Shown: piece after piece, positions 42,288-51,332 of the stretch | How positions within the stretch are numbered: the first letter of the stretch is position 1 | Layout of the letters: every line of letters begins with the position of its first letter | Origin: Sphingobium boeckii | Lineage (GTDB): Bacteria; Pseudomonadota; Alphaproteobacteria; Sphingomonadales; Sphingomonadaceae | Length of the DNA: 64,000 bases | Assembly (NCBI RefSeq): GCF_014199215.1 | Contig: NZ_JACIJC010000002.1 | Span: forward strand, 1 to 64,000 | Reading direction: 5' to 3' | The notes under the pieces: model-generated | Database searches by the model: none | The model's input: only the letters and a program-made list of their open reading frames with translations | Told to the model about the DNA's origin: nothing | Position numbers and translations under genes: made by a program

Positions 42288-42980
42288 ATGGCAGTGCGGA
42301 CGTGGAAGAGGCGGCTGATCTGGCTGGCCGCGGTGGCGATCGTCACCGCGATCGCCGCGCTGGGCCTGTATCGCTATGCGCAAAGCTGGGCACCTGCGCG
42401 CGAAACCTATCCGATGCAGGGTGTCGAACTCTCCGCCGATCAGGGCACGGTCGAATGGCCCACGCTGAAAGCGCGCGGCGTCGATTTCGCCTATCTGCGT
42501 GCCACATCGGGCGAGGACGGACGCGATCCGGCCTTCCCGCAGCATTGGCAGGACGCCGAAGCCGCCGGGATCGGGCGCGGCGCAGTCCATGTCTATAATC
42601 TGTGCCGGACGGGACATGATCAGGCGACCAATTTCATCGCCACCGTCCCGCGCGAGCAAAATGCGCTGCCGCCGGCGATCGAATTCGCATTCCAGGGCAA
42701 TTGCGCCGCGCGCCCGTCGCGCGACGCACTGGTGAAGGAGATCGAGACGCTGGTGGAGATGATCGAGGCCCATGCGGGCAAGAATGCGATCCTGCACATT
42801 TCACCCGATTTCGAGGATAGTTATCGGCTCGCCACCGCGATCGACCGCAACCTTTGGCTCAGCCGCGAATTTCTGCCGCCGGCCTATGGCGGGCGGCCCT
42901 GGGTGATGTGGCAGGCCTCGGCCATGCGCCAGATCGAAGGCATAGACGGCCCCGTAAACTGGAATGTGATCCGCGCATGA
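42288..42980 (+). CDS. Membrane-anchored GH25 lysozyme-like protein with substituted catalytic residues
   Basis: 230 residues. One N-terminal membrane segment (about 10-30), then a GH25 fold: MQGVELSADQGTVEWPTLKA, VDFAYLRATSG, GAVHVYNLCRTGHDQA, LPPAIEFAFQGNC. In active family members the first acid is Asp (GIDVS), then a DxE pair and a C-terminal Asp; here they read Glu47, Glu132 with Ala134, and Asn224. Hydrolysis of peptidoglycan is therefore doubtful; binding only is possible. The start codon of cdd overlaps its stop. Confidence 0.8.
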   Translation: MAVRTWKRRLIWLAAVAIVTAIAALGLYRYAQSWAPARETYPMQGVELSADQGTVEWPTLKARGVDFAYLRATSGEDGRDPAFPQHWQDAEAAGIGRGAVHVYNLCRTGHDQATNFIATVPREQNALPPAIEFAFQGNCAARPSRDALVKEIETLVEMIEAHAGKNAILHISPDFEDSYRLATAIDRNLWLSREFLPPAYGGRPWVMWQASAMRQIEGIDGPVNWNVIRA

Positions 42981-43429
42981 GCGACAATGCCCTCCGATTG
43001 ATCGAAGCCGCACGCGTGGCGGCCGGCTTTGCCCATGCCCCCTATTCGCGCTTCGGCGTGGGGGCGGCGATCCTGATGGACGATGACAGCATCGTGACCG
43101 GCACCAATTTCGAGAATGCCAGCTATGGCCTGTCGCTCTGTGCCGAAACCGTCGCCTTGGCCAAGGCCAATAGCGAGGGCAAGTTGCGCCGGGTGGTAGA
43201 GATCGGCGTGATCGGCGGGATGCAGGATGCAGCAGGCGCGCTCACCGGCGGCGATATCGTGCGTCCCTGCGGTCGCTGCCGCCAGATATTGAACGAAGCC
43301 GCGCAGCTTGCGGGCCGCGACATCCTGATCCATTGCGCATCGGGCGACGGTGCGCATCATGACACGCTGAAGCTCTCGGATCTTCTCCCCCACGCCTTCG
43401 GGCCAAGGGATCTGGGGATTGTGGATTAG
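42977..43429 (+). CDS. cdd: Cytidine deaminase
   Basis: 150 residues, the tetrameric type. Zinc ligands are the Cys in SLCAETVAL and the pair in RPCGRCRQILNE, with the proton-shuttling Glu after the first Cys. It converts cytidine and deoxycytidine to uridine forms. It overlaps the GH25-like gene (ATGA). Immediately after the TAG a palindromic repeat begins and runs to dcd. Confidence 0.95.
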   Translation: MSDNALRLIEAARVAAGFAHAPYSRFGVGAAILMDDDSIVTGTNFENASYGLSLCAETVALAKANSEGKLRRVVEIGVIGGMQDAAGALTGGDIVRPCGRCRQILNEAAQLAGRDILIHCASGDGAHHDTLKLSDLLPHAFGPRDLGIVD

Positions 43430-43548
43430 CCCTCTCCCCTTCAGGAGAGAGGGATGGGAGAGGGGGACTCACCTCGCCAAAACATTCAAACAATGGGCCG
43501 CGGAGACATCCCCCTCTCCCCGGCCCTCTCCCCTGAAGGGGAGAGGGA
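43430..43548. repeat. Palindromic repeat, family D, between cdd and dcd
   Basis: Two hairpins: CCCTCTCCCCTTCAGGAGAG and CCCCTGAAGGGGAGAGGG with complementary AGGGGGA/TCCCCCT arms between. The repeat starts one base after the cdd stop; its last bases (AGAGGGAG) lie 7 bases before the dcd ATG and act as its Shine-Dalgarno sequence. Confidence 0.88.
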
Positions 43549-43555
43549 GCACATC

Positions 43556-44110
43556 ATGTCCATCCTTTCCGACAAATGGATCCGCACGCAGGCGCAGGAA
43601 CACGGCATGATCGAGCCGTTCGTGGAATCGCAGCGCCGCGATGGCTGCATCAGCTATGGCCTGTCGTCCTATGGCTATGACGCGCGCGTGGCGGACGAGT
43701 TCAAGATATTCACCAATATCGACAGTGTGATCGTCGATCCCAAGGATTTCGCGGCCAACAGCTTCGTCGATCGCAAGACCGATTGCTGCATCATCCCGCC
43801 CAACAGCTTCGCGCTGGCCCGCACGGTCGAATATTTCCGGGTGCCGCGCGATGTGCTGGTGATCTGCCTCGGCAAGTCAACCTATGCGCGCTGCGGCATC
43901 ATCGTAAACGTGACCCCGCTCGAGCCGGGCTGGGAGGGGCATGTGACGCTTGAATTCAGCAACACCACCCCGCTCCCCGCCAAAATCTATGCGAATGAGG
44001 GGGCGTGCCAGTTCCTGTTCCTGCAGGGCAATGAGCCGTGCGAGACGAGCTATGCCGATCGCGCCGGCAAATATATGGGGCAAAGGGGCGTGACGTTACC
44101 CAAATTGTAG
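43556..44110 (+). CDS. dcd: dCTP deaminase
   Basis: 184 residues. Family motifs: [18 protein letters not shown] and [19 protein letters not shown], with the catalytic Glu in the latter, and [20 protein letters not shown]. It deaminates dCTP to dUTP in thymidylate synthesis, complementing cdd. The ATG at 43556 follows the AGAGGGAG supplied by the repeat. A terminator-like hairpin lies 19 bases after the stop. Confidence 0.95.
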   Translation: MSILSDKWIRTQAQEHGMIEPFVESQRRDGCISYGLSSYGYDARVADEFKIFTNIDSVIVDPKDFAANSFVDRKTDCCIIPPNSFALARTVEYFRVPRDVLVICLGKSTYARCGIIVNVTPLEPGWEGHVTLEFSNTTPLPAKIYANEGACQFLFLQGNEPCETSYADRAGKYMGQRGVTLPKL

Positions 44111-44128
44111 GTCAGCCAAAACGCCAAG

Positions 44129-44157
44129 TCGGCCCCGCGATGAAATCCCGGGGCCGA
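44129..44157. terminator. Terminator-like hairpin after dcd
   Basis: TCGGCCCC (44129-44136) pairs with GGGGCCGA (44150-44157) with a 13-base loop. It sits between convergent dcd and the small TPR-like gene. No T-run follows. Confidence 0.6.
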
Positions 44158-44198
44158 ACCTGTCGTTGCGACCCTTGAAGGGCGGTTGACTCCGGGCC

Positions 44199-44573
44199 TC
44201 AGCGCGAGGCCATCAACGCACTGCGGCCCAGCCCGGCCTTGGCGAGATCGTGCGACCAGGCGGGCTTTCCATTGCCCAATTCCATCTGCACATTGGGCAG
44301 CGCCAGCACATCGCGGTAAAGTGCGCTGGCTTCAGCCGTCCGCGTCGTCTTGGCATAGACGAACGCCAGATTGAGCAGGACCGAGGGCTCGCGTGGTTCT
44401 GCGGCGCGGCGGGCATCGAGCTGGGTCTCTGCGGCGCTCAGCTTATTGGCTGAAATCTGGGCGTAACCATAACGCGCATCGGCGGGTTGCTCGAACGGGC
44501 GCTGGGCAAGCGCCGCGCCGGATGTTGCGATCAAAGCGGCGCTCGAAAGGCCCAGTGCGGCGATCTTGAACAT
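44199..44573 (-). CDS. Small secreted tetratricopeptide-like protein
   Basis: 124 residues. A signal peptide (about 1-23, ending ALAQR) is followed by helices reminiscent of one and a half TPR units (LSAAETQLDARRAAEPREPS, LLNLAFVYAKTTRTAEASALY). GAGGAG lies 7 bases before the ATG at 44573. I do not recognise a specific function; a periplasmic scaffold role is a guess. Confidence 0.7.
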   Translation of the reverse strand: MFKIAALGLSSAALIATSGAALAQRPFEQPADARYGYAQISANKLSAAETQLDARRAAEPREPSVLLNLAFVYAKTTRTAEASALYRDVLALPNVQMELGNGKPAWSHDLAKAGLGRSALMASR

Positions 44574-44622
44574 GGCAAGTCTCCTCGAATGAGACGATAT
44601 GATGACGTCTCTGTTTCTTATT

Positions 44623-44642
44623 TGTGACACTTGAATGTCACA
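44623..44642. promoter_or_regulatory. Inverted repeat in the divergent region of the TPR-like and DoxX genes
   Basis: TGTGACA-CTTGAA-TGTCACA. Halves resemble CRP/FNR half-sites but the spacing (10 between TGTGA and TCACA) is wrong for CRP. It is centrally placed in the shared promoter region, so an operator for another regulator is possible. Confidence 0.35.
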
Positions 44643-44756
44643 TCCATGACTCCCCGACAAATGAATAGATTGCATGTTGAATCGGCGGCTGGGACGGACA
44701 TGCAGCCAAATCCGCTCAAGGACGTTGTTGATCCGTTACAGACAGGGAGATTGTTC

Positions 44757-45233
44757 ATGACTTTCGTCAACGGCTTCGTCGCGCTGATCGGGCGCATCCT
44801 GCTATCGCTGATCTTCATCCTGTCGGGCATCGGCAAATTGGCCGATCTCGCGGGAACGGGTGGTTATATGGCCTCGGTCGGATTGCCCGCGTCCTTGGCG
44901 CTGCCCGCAGGCCTGTTCGAGCTGATCGCCGGGCTGTTCATCCTGTTCGGCTTTTTCACGCGGATCACCGCATTTTTGCTCGCGGGTTTCTGCCTGATGA
45001 CCGCCTTGCTCTTCCACAATGATTTCGCGGATCCGATGCAGCAGGCGAGTTTCCTCAAGAATATCGCGCTGGCCGGCGGTTTTCTCGTGCTGCTGGCGTA
45101 TAACGGCGTCTCGCATAGCTTCGACAGTCTGCGCGCGCGTCGCCGCACGGTCGTCGTCGAACGCGACCCTGCCGTGGTGCGCGAGCCTGTGGTGGTGCGT
45201 GAAACCGCGACGCGCTCGATCCCACCGGTCTGA
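44757..45233 (+). CDS. DoxX family membrane protein
   Basis: 158 residues with four membrane segments: LIGRILLSLIFILSGIGKL (about 8-28), 48-72, 76-95 and 105-122. RILLSLIFILSGIGKLADL and GLFELIAGLFILFGFFTRIT are DoxX signatures. The C-terminal 30 residues are charged and repetitive (ERDPAVVREPVVVRETATRS). The ATG at 44757 has AGGGAG upstream. DoxX proteins act in redox or oxidative stress processes at the membrane; the exact role is unknown. Confidence 0.85.
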   Translation: MTFVNGFVALIGRILLSLIFILSGIGKLADLAGTGGYMASVGLPASLALPAGLFELIAGLFILFGFFTRITAFLLAGFCLMTALLFHNDFADPMQQASFLKNIALAGGFLVLLAYNGVSHSFDSLRARRRTVVVERDPAVVREPVVVRETATRSIPPV

Positions 45234-45237
45234 GCGC

Positions 45238-46113
45238 CTATTGGATGGCCTGCCCCTGCTGGCGGGCCATCTTGCGCGCGCTCATCACCATCAGCGGCGC
45301 GATGATCAGCAGGATGATCGCGAAAAACCCGCCCAGCGCGGCAACGACATAATAAGGCGTCGCCACATCCTCGGCCGATGACACGAGCACATAATGCGGC
45401 TCGGCCAGGGTGACGCCATTGCGGGCATAGATGCCGAGCAATTCGCCCGGCAGGCCATTCTCCACCAGCATTCCGCTCTGATCGCCGATGAACCCCTGCT
45501 GGGTCTGCGCTTCGCCCGCATAGAGATGCGTTTCGCGCTCGATCAGGAAACGCACGGGCGTGGTTGCATCCACCTTGCCATCCGCCGTCCTCGGCATCAC
45601 CGGCACATAGAAGCTCTCCTCGGTCTGCGCCTTGCCCTTTTCGGTCAGCCCGGTCGCGCGATCGGTGTCGATCGTGCCGATCAGCGTCACATGGCCGAGC
45701 GGGGGCACGGCATCGCCCAGCGCCGCGATATCGACGCGGGTCGGCACACCGCTGTCATCGGGCAGACGCGTGGACAGGAGATAGGCACCAACGGCGATCA
45801 CGGCGCATAACGGCGCCAGCATCAACGCGATCCGCGCATTGCGGCGCGCATTGGCCACCAGATCGAACGGACCATCCTGCCCCGCGATCATGGCGCGGCT
45901 CTGCTTGCCGAGCCACGAGAGCGCCGGTCCCGCGATCAGGAATCCGGGGATCATCGCGGTCATCGCAGGATAATATTTGCCGAATTGCGCGGTCTGCCAT
46001 TCGGCCAGCCACTTGAAAAGCCCGGAATAATGGGTCCAGCCCCAGATCATATAGGCCGCCACCGCCGCGACCCAGAGCCAGCATAACGCCGTCATCAATG
46101 GTTTCGATTTCAT
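45238..46113 (-). CDS. Membrane protein of unknown function
   Basis: 291 residues. Membrane segments at about 8-25, 45-68, 92-115 and 255-278; a soluble stretch (about 120-250) sits between the third and the last. No catalytic or named motif is visible, but the C-terminal helix PLMVMSARKMARQQ is conserved-looking. Convergent with the DoxX gene, separated by only 4 bases. Function unknown. Confidence 0.65.
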   Translation of the reverse strand: MKSKPLMTALCWLWVAAVAAYMIWGWTHYSGLFKWLAEWQTAQFGKYYPAMTAMIPGFLIAGPALSWLGKQSRAMIAGQDGPFDLVANARRNARIALMLAPLCAVIAVGAYLLSTRLPDDSGVPTRVDIAALGDAVPPLGHVTLIGTIDTDRATGLTEKGKAQTEESFYVPVMPRTADGKVDATTPVRFLIERETHLYAGEAQTQQGFIGDQSGMLVENGLPGELLGIYARNGVTLAEPHYVLVSSAEDVATPYYVVAALGGFFAIILLIIAPLMVMSARKMARQQGQAIQ

Positions 46114-46236
46114 AGCCGCCCGCCCCGTTCAAAGATGATCTGAGATACCGGTTATCCGGCTGGTGCGACTCGCGGCTTTGTTAGCATGGACAGGAAACCA
46201 AATATACCATTTGGGCCGGGAGTGTCCTTTCTTACC

Positions 46237-46341
46237 CCCCTCCCGGCCTTCCGGGAGGGGATGGGGGTGGGCCTTCATTTTATCATGGCGCTGTCAAAAA
46301 GAAGAAGCCACCCCCAGCCCCTCCACGAAGACGTGGAGGGG
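46237..46341. repeat. Palindromic repeat, family E (two-module copy 1: A then B)
   Basis: Module A is CCCCTCCCGGCC with TTCCGGGAGGGG, followed by a GGGGGTGGG stretch. Module B is GCCACCCCCAGCCCCTCCAC with GTGGAGGGG. The same two modules occur in opposite order at 52332-52424. It lies in the gap before tpiA's end. Confidence 0.88.
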
Positions 46342-46368
46342 ATTCAGACAGAAGATCGATCGACAGGT

Positions 46369-47109
46369 TCAGCCCGAGGCTTCGATGATCGGCACGAAAT
46401 CGGCTGCCTTCAGGCTCGCCCCGCCGACCAATGCGCCATCCACATCGGGCACAGCCATCAGTTCGGCTGCGTTGGAGGGCTTGACCGACCCGCCATAGAG
46501 AATGCGGACCTTCGCGCCTTCCGCGCCCAGCAACGCGCCCAATTTGGTGCGGAGCGCCGCGTGCATCTGCGCCACATCCGCCACCGACGGAGTGCGCCCC
46601 GTGCCAATCGCCCAGACGGGTTCATAGGCCACGACTAGGGTATAGCCCGTGCCAGTCGGCGGCACGGACCCTGCGAGTTGCCCCTCCACGATTGAAACGG
46701 CTTGGCCGGCGTCCCGCTCCGCCTCGGTTTCGCCGACGCAGACGATCGCGATCAGCCCGGCAGCGATCGCCGCTTCGGCCTTTGCGCGGATGTCCATGTC
46801 GGTCTCGTGATTGTCCGCCCTGCGCTCGCTATGGCCGACGATCACCAGCGATGCGCCCGCTTCCTTTAGCATGGCGGCGGAAATACAGCCGGTATGCGCG
46901 CCGCTGGCCGCTGGGTGGCAATCCTGCGCGCCGATGGCGAGGCTTGGCGTGCGCTCTGCAGCGGGTGCGATCAGCGTGAAGGGCGGGCAGATCGCGACAT
47001 CCACGCCGCCATTCGCCTCGGCAGCCATAGCGATGGCATCCAGTTCGGCCAAGGCCGCCCGATTGCCATTCATTTTCCAATTGCCCGCCACCAGCTTGCG
47101 CAATGCCAT
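46369..47109 (-). CDS. tpiA: Triosephosphate isomerase
   Basis: 246 residues. Active-site Lys (GNWKMNG), His in VGHSERRAD and Glu in [16 protein letters not shown] are all present. It interconverts dihydroxyacetone phosphate and glyceraldehyde 3-phosphate. Divergent from ppiD across a 116-base gap. Confidence 0.97.
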   Translation of the reverse strand: MALRKLVAGNWKMNGNRAALAELDAIAMAAEANGGVDVAICPPFTLIAPAAERTPSLAIGAQDCHPAASGAHTGCISAAMLKEAGASLVIVGHSERRADNHETDMDIRAKAEAAIAAGLIAIVCVGETEAERDAGQAVSIVEGQLAGSVPPTGTGYTLVVAYEPVWAIGTGRTPSVADVAQMHAALRTKLGALLGAEGAKVRILYGGSVKPSNAAELMAVPDVDGALVGGASLKAADFVPIIEASG

Positions 47110-47225
47110 CGATCAAGTCTCCCATTCACATCAGATGCTGCTCCTATCGCCGATGCCTTGCCGATGGAAGCCGCCCGCTCTAAGGCGTTGCCCCTGTTTC
47201 CCGTTGTGACCTGCGAGCCGCCTTC

Positions 47226-49163
47226 ATGATCACTTTCTTTCGCCGCCTCATCAATTCGAAGATCGGCATCGCCATCTGCCTCGGCTTTCTGATCATCATC
47301 GGCATCGCCTTTGCCGCGGGCGATATCAGCAGCAGCATGGGCTCAAGCTCCGGGCTGAGCAGCACCACGGTGGCCGAAGTCGGCAAGAAGGACATCACGA
47401 ACACGGAGATCGTCGATCGCGCCAATGCGATCCTCAGCCAGCAGCGTCAGCAGACGCCGGGCCTCGATATGGCGACGTTCCTGCAGCAGGGCGGGTTTGA
47501 GGATATACTGGAGCGCTCGATCAACAGCGTGGGCATGACGGAGTTTGCGCGCAAAGCGGGCTTTGGCGTGAGCAAGCGCCAGATCGATGCTGAAATCCTG
47601 CGCATTCCCGCATTCTATGGCCCCACCGGCCAGTTCGATCGGACCACGTTCGATAATTTCCTGCGCGCCAACAAATTGAGCGAAATCCAGGTGCGTGACG
47701 ATATCGGATCCGATCTGCTGTCCCGCCAGCTCATGATCCCTGCGACGGGGGCCACGCGCGCGCCCGCCGGCCTGTCCCTGCCCTATGCGCAGCTTTCGCT
47801 GGAAGGCCGCTCCGGCGGGGTGGGATTCATCCCCACCGCCGCGATTCCCAAGGGGGCCGCGCCCAATGCGGCTGAGCTTGCCGCTTTCTACAAGGGCAAC
47901 ATCGGGCGCTATACGCTGCCAGAGCGTCGCGTGATCAAATATGCACTGATCGGCCCCGAAAATGTGGCCGGCAAGACGGTTCCGAGCGAGGCGGACATCG
48001 CGGCTTATTACAAGGAAAACGCCGCGACCTATGCCGCGCGTGAAACCCGCAATCTGAGCCAGGTGATCATTCAGGACCAGAATGCCGCGCGCACCTTCGA
48101 AGCCAAGGTGAAGGGCGGCGCGAGCTTTGCCGACGCTGCACGCCAGGCGGGTCTCAGCCCGCTCGTACTGACCGGAATCGAAAAGACCAAGCTTGCGACG
48201 GACAGTTCGCAGGCCGTGGCCGATGCCGCATTCGCAACGCCGCAGGGCGGCGTCGCCGCGCCGCAGCGCTCTGGTCTCGGCTGGCATGTGGTCAAGGTCG
48301 ATTCGATCACTACGGTGGCCGGTCGCCCGCTGGATGCCGTGCGCGCCGAAATCCTCCCCACGCTGACGCAGCGCAAGGGTGCCGAGGCGCTCGCTGACCT
48401 TACGACCAACATCCAGAATGAGATCGCCGATGGTGCGAGCTTTGACGATGTGGTCAAGAAATATGGCCTGAAAGTCGTCACCACGCCCGCCATTGTCGCC
48501 AGCGGCCAAAATCCGGACGATCAGGCCTTCAAGCCCGATCCCGCCTTCGCCCGCTTCATCGGCCCGATGTTCCAGGCGCAGCCCGGCGACGACGCGATCA
48601 TGGAAACCGTGGTGCCCGATCAGATGTTCGCGCTCTCCTATCTCGAGAGCGTCGTGGCCCCCACGCCGCGTCCGCTGGCGCAGATCGCGCCGCAGGTGAC
48701 GCTGGATATGGAAACCGATCGCGCAGCCAGGCAGGGCCGTGCGCTGGCCGATGCCGCCATCGCCAAGATTGGCAAGGGGATGACGCTGACGCAGGCGCTG
48801 AAGGAAACCGGGCTGAATTTGCCGCCGGTGCAGACCGTCAATGGCAAGCGCCGCGATCTGACGCGCCCGAATGAACAGGTGCCGCCCCCGCTCGCCCTGC
48901 TCTTCTCCATGGCGGAGAAAAAGGCCAAGCGCCTCGAAGCCCCGCAGAAGCAGGGCTGGTATGTGGTCTATCTCGATACGATCACACCCGGCGACGTTTC
49001 GACAGAGCCGCGCGCCGTCCCCGCCTTCCAGGCGCAATTCTCGCAGCTTTATGCGCAGGAATATGCCGCGCAATTCTATGGCGCGGCCAAGGCGGATATG
49101 GGCGTGGTGCGCAATGCGGAGGCGATTGCAGCCGTCAAGCGGCAGCTTTCCGGCGCACAGTGA
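47226..49163 (+). CDS. ppiD: Periplasmic folding chaperone PpiD (SurA-like peptidyl-prolyl isomerase)
   Basis: 645 residues. One N-terminal membrane anchor (about 12-33, LGFLIIIGIAFAAG), a SurA-N domain (about 45-180), a parvulin PPIase domain (about 245-350, including NLSQVIIQDQNAAR and GLGWHVVKVDSI), and a long C-terminal domain. It folds outer-membrane and periplasmic proteins at the inner membrane. Its stop overlaps the trpE GTG start (GTGA), an unusual but conserved-looking link to the trp genes. Confidence 0.92.
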   Translation: MITFFRRLINSKIGIAICLGFLIIIGIAFAAGDISSSMGSSSGLSSTTVAEVGKKDITNTEIVDRANAILSQQRQQTPGLDMATFLQQGGFEDILERSINSVGMTEFARKAGFGVSKRQIDAEILRIPAFYGPTGQFDRTTFDNFLRANKLSEIQVRDDIGSDLLSRQLMIPATGATRAPAGLSLPYAQLSLEGRSGGVGFIPTAAIPKGAAPNAAELAAFYKGNIGRYTLPERRVIKYALIGPENVAGKTVPSEADIAAYYKENAATYAARETRNLSQVIIQDQNAARTFEAKVKGGASFADAARQAGLSPLVLTGIEKTKLATDSSQAVADAAFATPQGGVAAPQRSGLGWHVVKVDSITTVAGRPLDAVRAEILPTLTQRKGAEALADLTTNIQNEIADGASFDDVVKKYGLKVVTTPAIVASGQNPDDQAFKPDPAFARFIGPMFQAQPGDDAIMETVVPDQMFALSYLESVVAPTPRPLAQIAPQVTLDMETDRAARQGRALADAAIAKIGKGMTLTQALKETGLNLPPVQTVNGKRRDLTRPNEQVPPPLALLFSMAEKKAKRLEAPQKQGWYVVYLDTITPGDVSTEPRAVPAFQAQFSQLYAQEYAAQFYGAAKADMGVVRNAEAIAAVKRQLSGAQ

Positions 49164-50686
49164 GCGACGTCATCGACAGGGACGCCGCGGTCCGCGCACT
49201 GATCGAGGCCGGCAAGCCCGCACTGGTGTGGCGACGGCAGATCGCCGATACCGAAACCCCGGTGTCGGCGGCGCTCAAGCTGATCGAGCCAGATCGTGGG
49301 GATTTCCTGCTGGAATCGGTGGAAGGCGGCGAAACCCGCGGGCGTCACAGCCTGATCGGTCTCGCCCCCGATCTAATGTTCCGCGCCAATGGCCAGTCGG
49401 CCGAGATCAATCCACACTGGCTGACAAATCGCGACGCCTTTGCCCCCGCCGGCGCACCGACGCTGAGCGCACTGCGCACGCTGGTCGCGGCGTGCCGGGC
49501 CGATGTCCCCGCCGAACTGCCCGGTGCACTCGCCTGCCTGGTCGGCTATTTCGGCTATGAAACCATCGGCCTGGTCGAGAAATTGCCGCGTCCGGCGGAA
49601 AACCCGCTGGACCTGCCCGACATGCTGTTCGTGCGGCCCACCGTAATCCTGGTATTCGATCGGCTGGCGGACGAACTGTTCCTGGTATCGCCGGTGTGGC
49701 CAGACGCGCCCGGCTCACCCGTTCAGAGGATCGCCCTGGCGCATGAGCGGATCGACGCCGCAGCGGCGCGCCTCGCCCAGCCGATCCCGGCTGCATCGGC
49801 TGCGACTATTCCGTCTGCCATGACCGCAGATATCGCGCTCGATCCCGTCCTCCCGCCCGGCCGCTATGGCGAGATGGTCACGCGTGCCAAAGACTATATC
49901 GGCGCGGGCGATATCTTCCAGGTCGTGCTGGCCCAGCGTTTCACCACGCCCTTCCCGCTTCCGCCCTTCGATCTTTATCGGTCCCTGCGCCGGATCAATC
50001 CGTCGCCCTTCCTTTATTTTCTGGACATGCCGGGCTTTGCGCTGATCGGATCAAGCCCGGAAATCCTGGTGCGTGCGCGCGATGGCGAGGTCACGATCCG
50101 CCCGATCGCGGGCACGCGCCCGCGTGGGAAGACCGCTGCGGAAGACGCCGAAAACCGCGCCAGCCTGCTCGCGGATCCCAAGGAACGCGCCGAGCATCTG
50201 ATGCTGCTCGATCTGGGGCGCAATGATGTGGGCCGCGTTGCGACGGCGGGCAGCGTGACCGTGACGGACAGCTATACGGTCGAATTCTATAGCCATGTGA
50301 TGCACATCGTTTCCAATGTGGTCGGCCGGCTCGACCCTGCGAAGGACGCGCTCGACGCGCTGTTCGCCGGCTTTCCCGCGGGCACGGTCAGCGGCGCGCC
50401 CAAGGTACGCGCGTGCGAGATCATCGCCGAACTGGAGTGCGAAACCCGCGGTGCCTATGCCGGGGGCGTCGGCTATTTCTCGCCCGATGGATCGATGGAT
50501 AGCTGCATCGTGCTGCGTACCGCCGTGGTGAAGGATGGCGTGATGCACGTTCAGGCGGGCGCGGGCATCGTTGCGGATTCGGACCCGGCCTATGAACAGC
50601 GCGAATGCGAAGCCAAGGCCGGTGCGCTGATCGCAGCCGCGCGCGAGGCCGTGACGCGCGCAAATGGCGCGGGCTTCGGGCAATGA
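49160..50686 (+). CDS. trpE: Anthranilate synthase component I
   Basis: 508 residues, GTG start. Tryptophan-binding region with FLLESVEGGETRGRHSLIG (the LLES feedback motif), chorismate domain with IAGTRPRGKTAAEDAENRAS, LLDLGRNDVGRVA, PAGTVSGAPKVRACEI and the final AGAGIVADSDPAYE. It makes anthranilate from chorismate and glutamine or ammonia together with trpG. It follows ppiD with an overlap and precedes trpG by 52 bases. Confidence 0.97.
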   Translation: MSDVIDRDAAVRALIEAGKPALVWRRQIADTETPVSAALKLIEPDRGDFLLESVEGGETRGRHSLIGLAPDLMFRANGQSAEINPHWLTNRDAFAPAGAPTLSALRTLVAACRADVPAELPGALACLVGYFGYETIGLVEKLPRPAENPLDLPDMLFVRPTVILVFDRLADELFLVSPVWPDAPGSPVQRIALAHERIDAAAARLAQPIPAASAATIPSAMTADIALDPVLPPGRYGEMVTRAKDYIGAGDIFQVVLAQRFTTPFPLPPFDLYRSLRRINPSPFLYFLDMPGFALIGSSPEILVRARDGEVTIRPIAGTRPRGKTAAEDAENRASLLADPKERAEHLMLLDLGRNDVGRVATAGSVTVTDSYTVEFYSHVMHIVSNVVGRLDPAKDALDALFAGFPAGTVSGAPKVRACEIIAELECETRGAYAGGVGYFSPDGSMDSCIVLRTAVVKDGVMHVQAGAGIVADSDPAYEQRECEAKAGALIAAAREAVTRANGAGFGQ

Positions 50687-50738
50687 ACAGGCCACCCAAA
50701 GCCTTTCAAGCTGCGCGGTCTGCCGATAGGACAACGGC

Positions 50739-51332
50739 ATGATCCTCGTCATCGACAATTATGACAGCTTCACCTGGAACCTCGTCCACTATTTGATGGA
50801 GCTGGGTGCCAAGGTCGAAGTCGTGCGCAATGATGCGATTTCGGCCGGGCAGGCGATTTCGTCGGGTGCCGAAGCGTTTCTGATTTCGCCGGGGCCATGC
50901 ACCCCCAATGAGGCCGGCATTTCGCTCGACCTGGTCGCGGCCTGCGCCGATGCGGGCAAGCCTCTGCTCGGCGTCTGCCTGGGCCATCAGTCGATCGGCC
51001 AGTATTTCGGCGGGCAGGTGGTGCGTGCGCGCGAATTGATGCACGGCAAGACCTCGCCGCTGACGCATGACGGCACCGCCGTCTTTGCCAACATCCCCTC
51101 CCCCTTCACCGCGACGCGCTATCATTCGCTGATCGTGCCGGAGGAAGGCTTGCCCGCCAGCCTCAAGGTCAACGCCCGCGCGCCTGACGGCACCATCATG
51201 GGGTTTCGGCACGAGACGCTGCCGATCCACGGCGTCCAATTTCATCCGGAAAGCATTGCGACGGAGCATGGCCATCTGTTGCTCGCCAATTTCATGACGC
51301 TGGCCGGTTTGACGGTGAAGGCGCGCGCATGA
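50739..51332 (+). CDS. trpG: Anthranilate synthase component II (glutamine amidotransferase)
   Basis: 197 residues, class I glutamine amidotransferase. The catalytic Cys is in [17 protein letters not shown]; His and Glu are in [14 protein letters not shown]. It delivers ammonia to TrpE. Its stop overlaps the trpD ATG (ATGA). Confidence 0.97.
   Translation: MILVIDNYDSFTWNLVHYLMELGAKVEVVRNDAISAGQAISSGAEAFLISPGPCTPNEAGISLDLVAACADAGKPLLGVCLGHQSIGQYFGGQVVRARELMHGKTSPLTHDGTAVFANIPSPFTATRYHSLIVPEEGLPASLKVNARAPDGTIMGFRHETLPIHGVQFHPESIATEHGHLLLANFMTLAGLTVKARA

Noticed and set aside
41667-42797. Long minus-strand frame opposite UPF0262 and the GH25-like gene
   Set aside because: Antisense to two recognisable genes; no domain and no ribosome binding site.
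44623-44642. CRP binding site in the DoxX divergent region
   Set aside because: Halves resemble TGTGA/TCACA but the spacer is 10 instead of 6, so CRP binding is unlikely.
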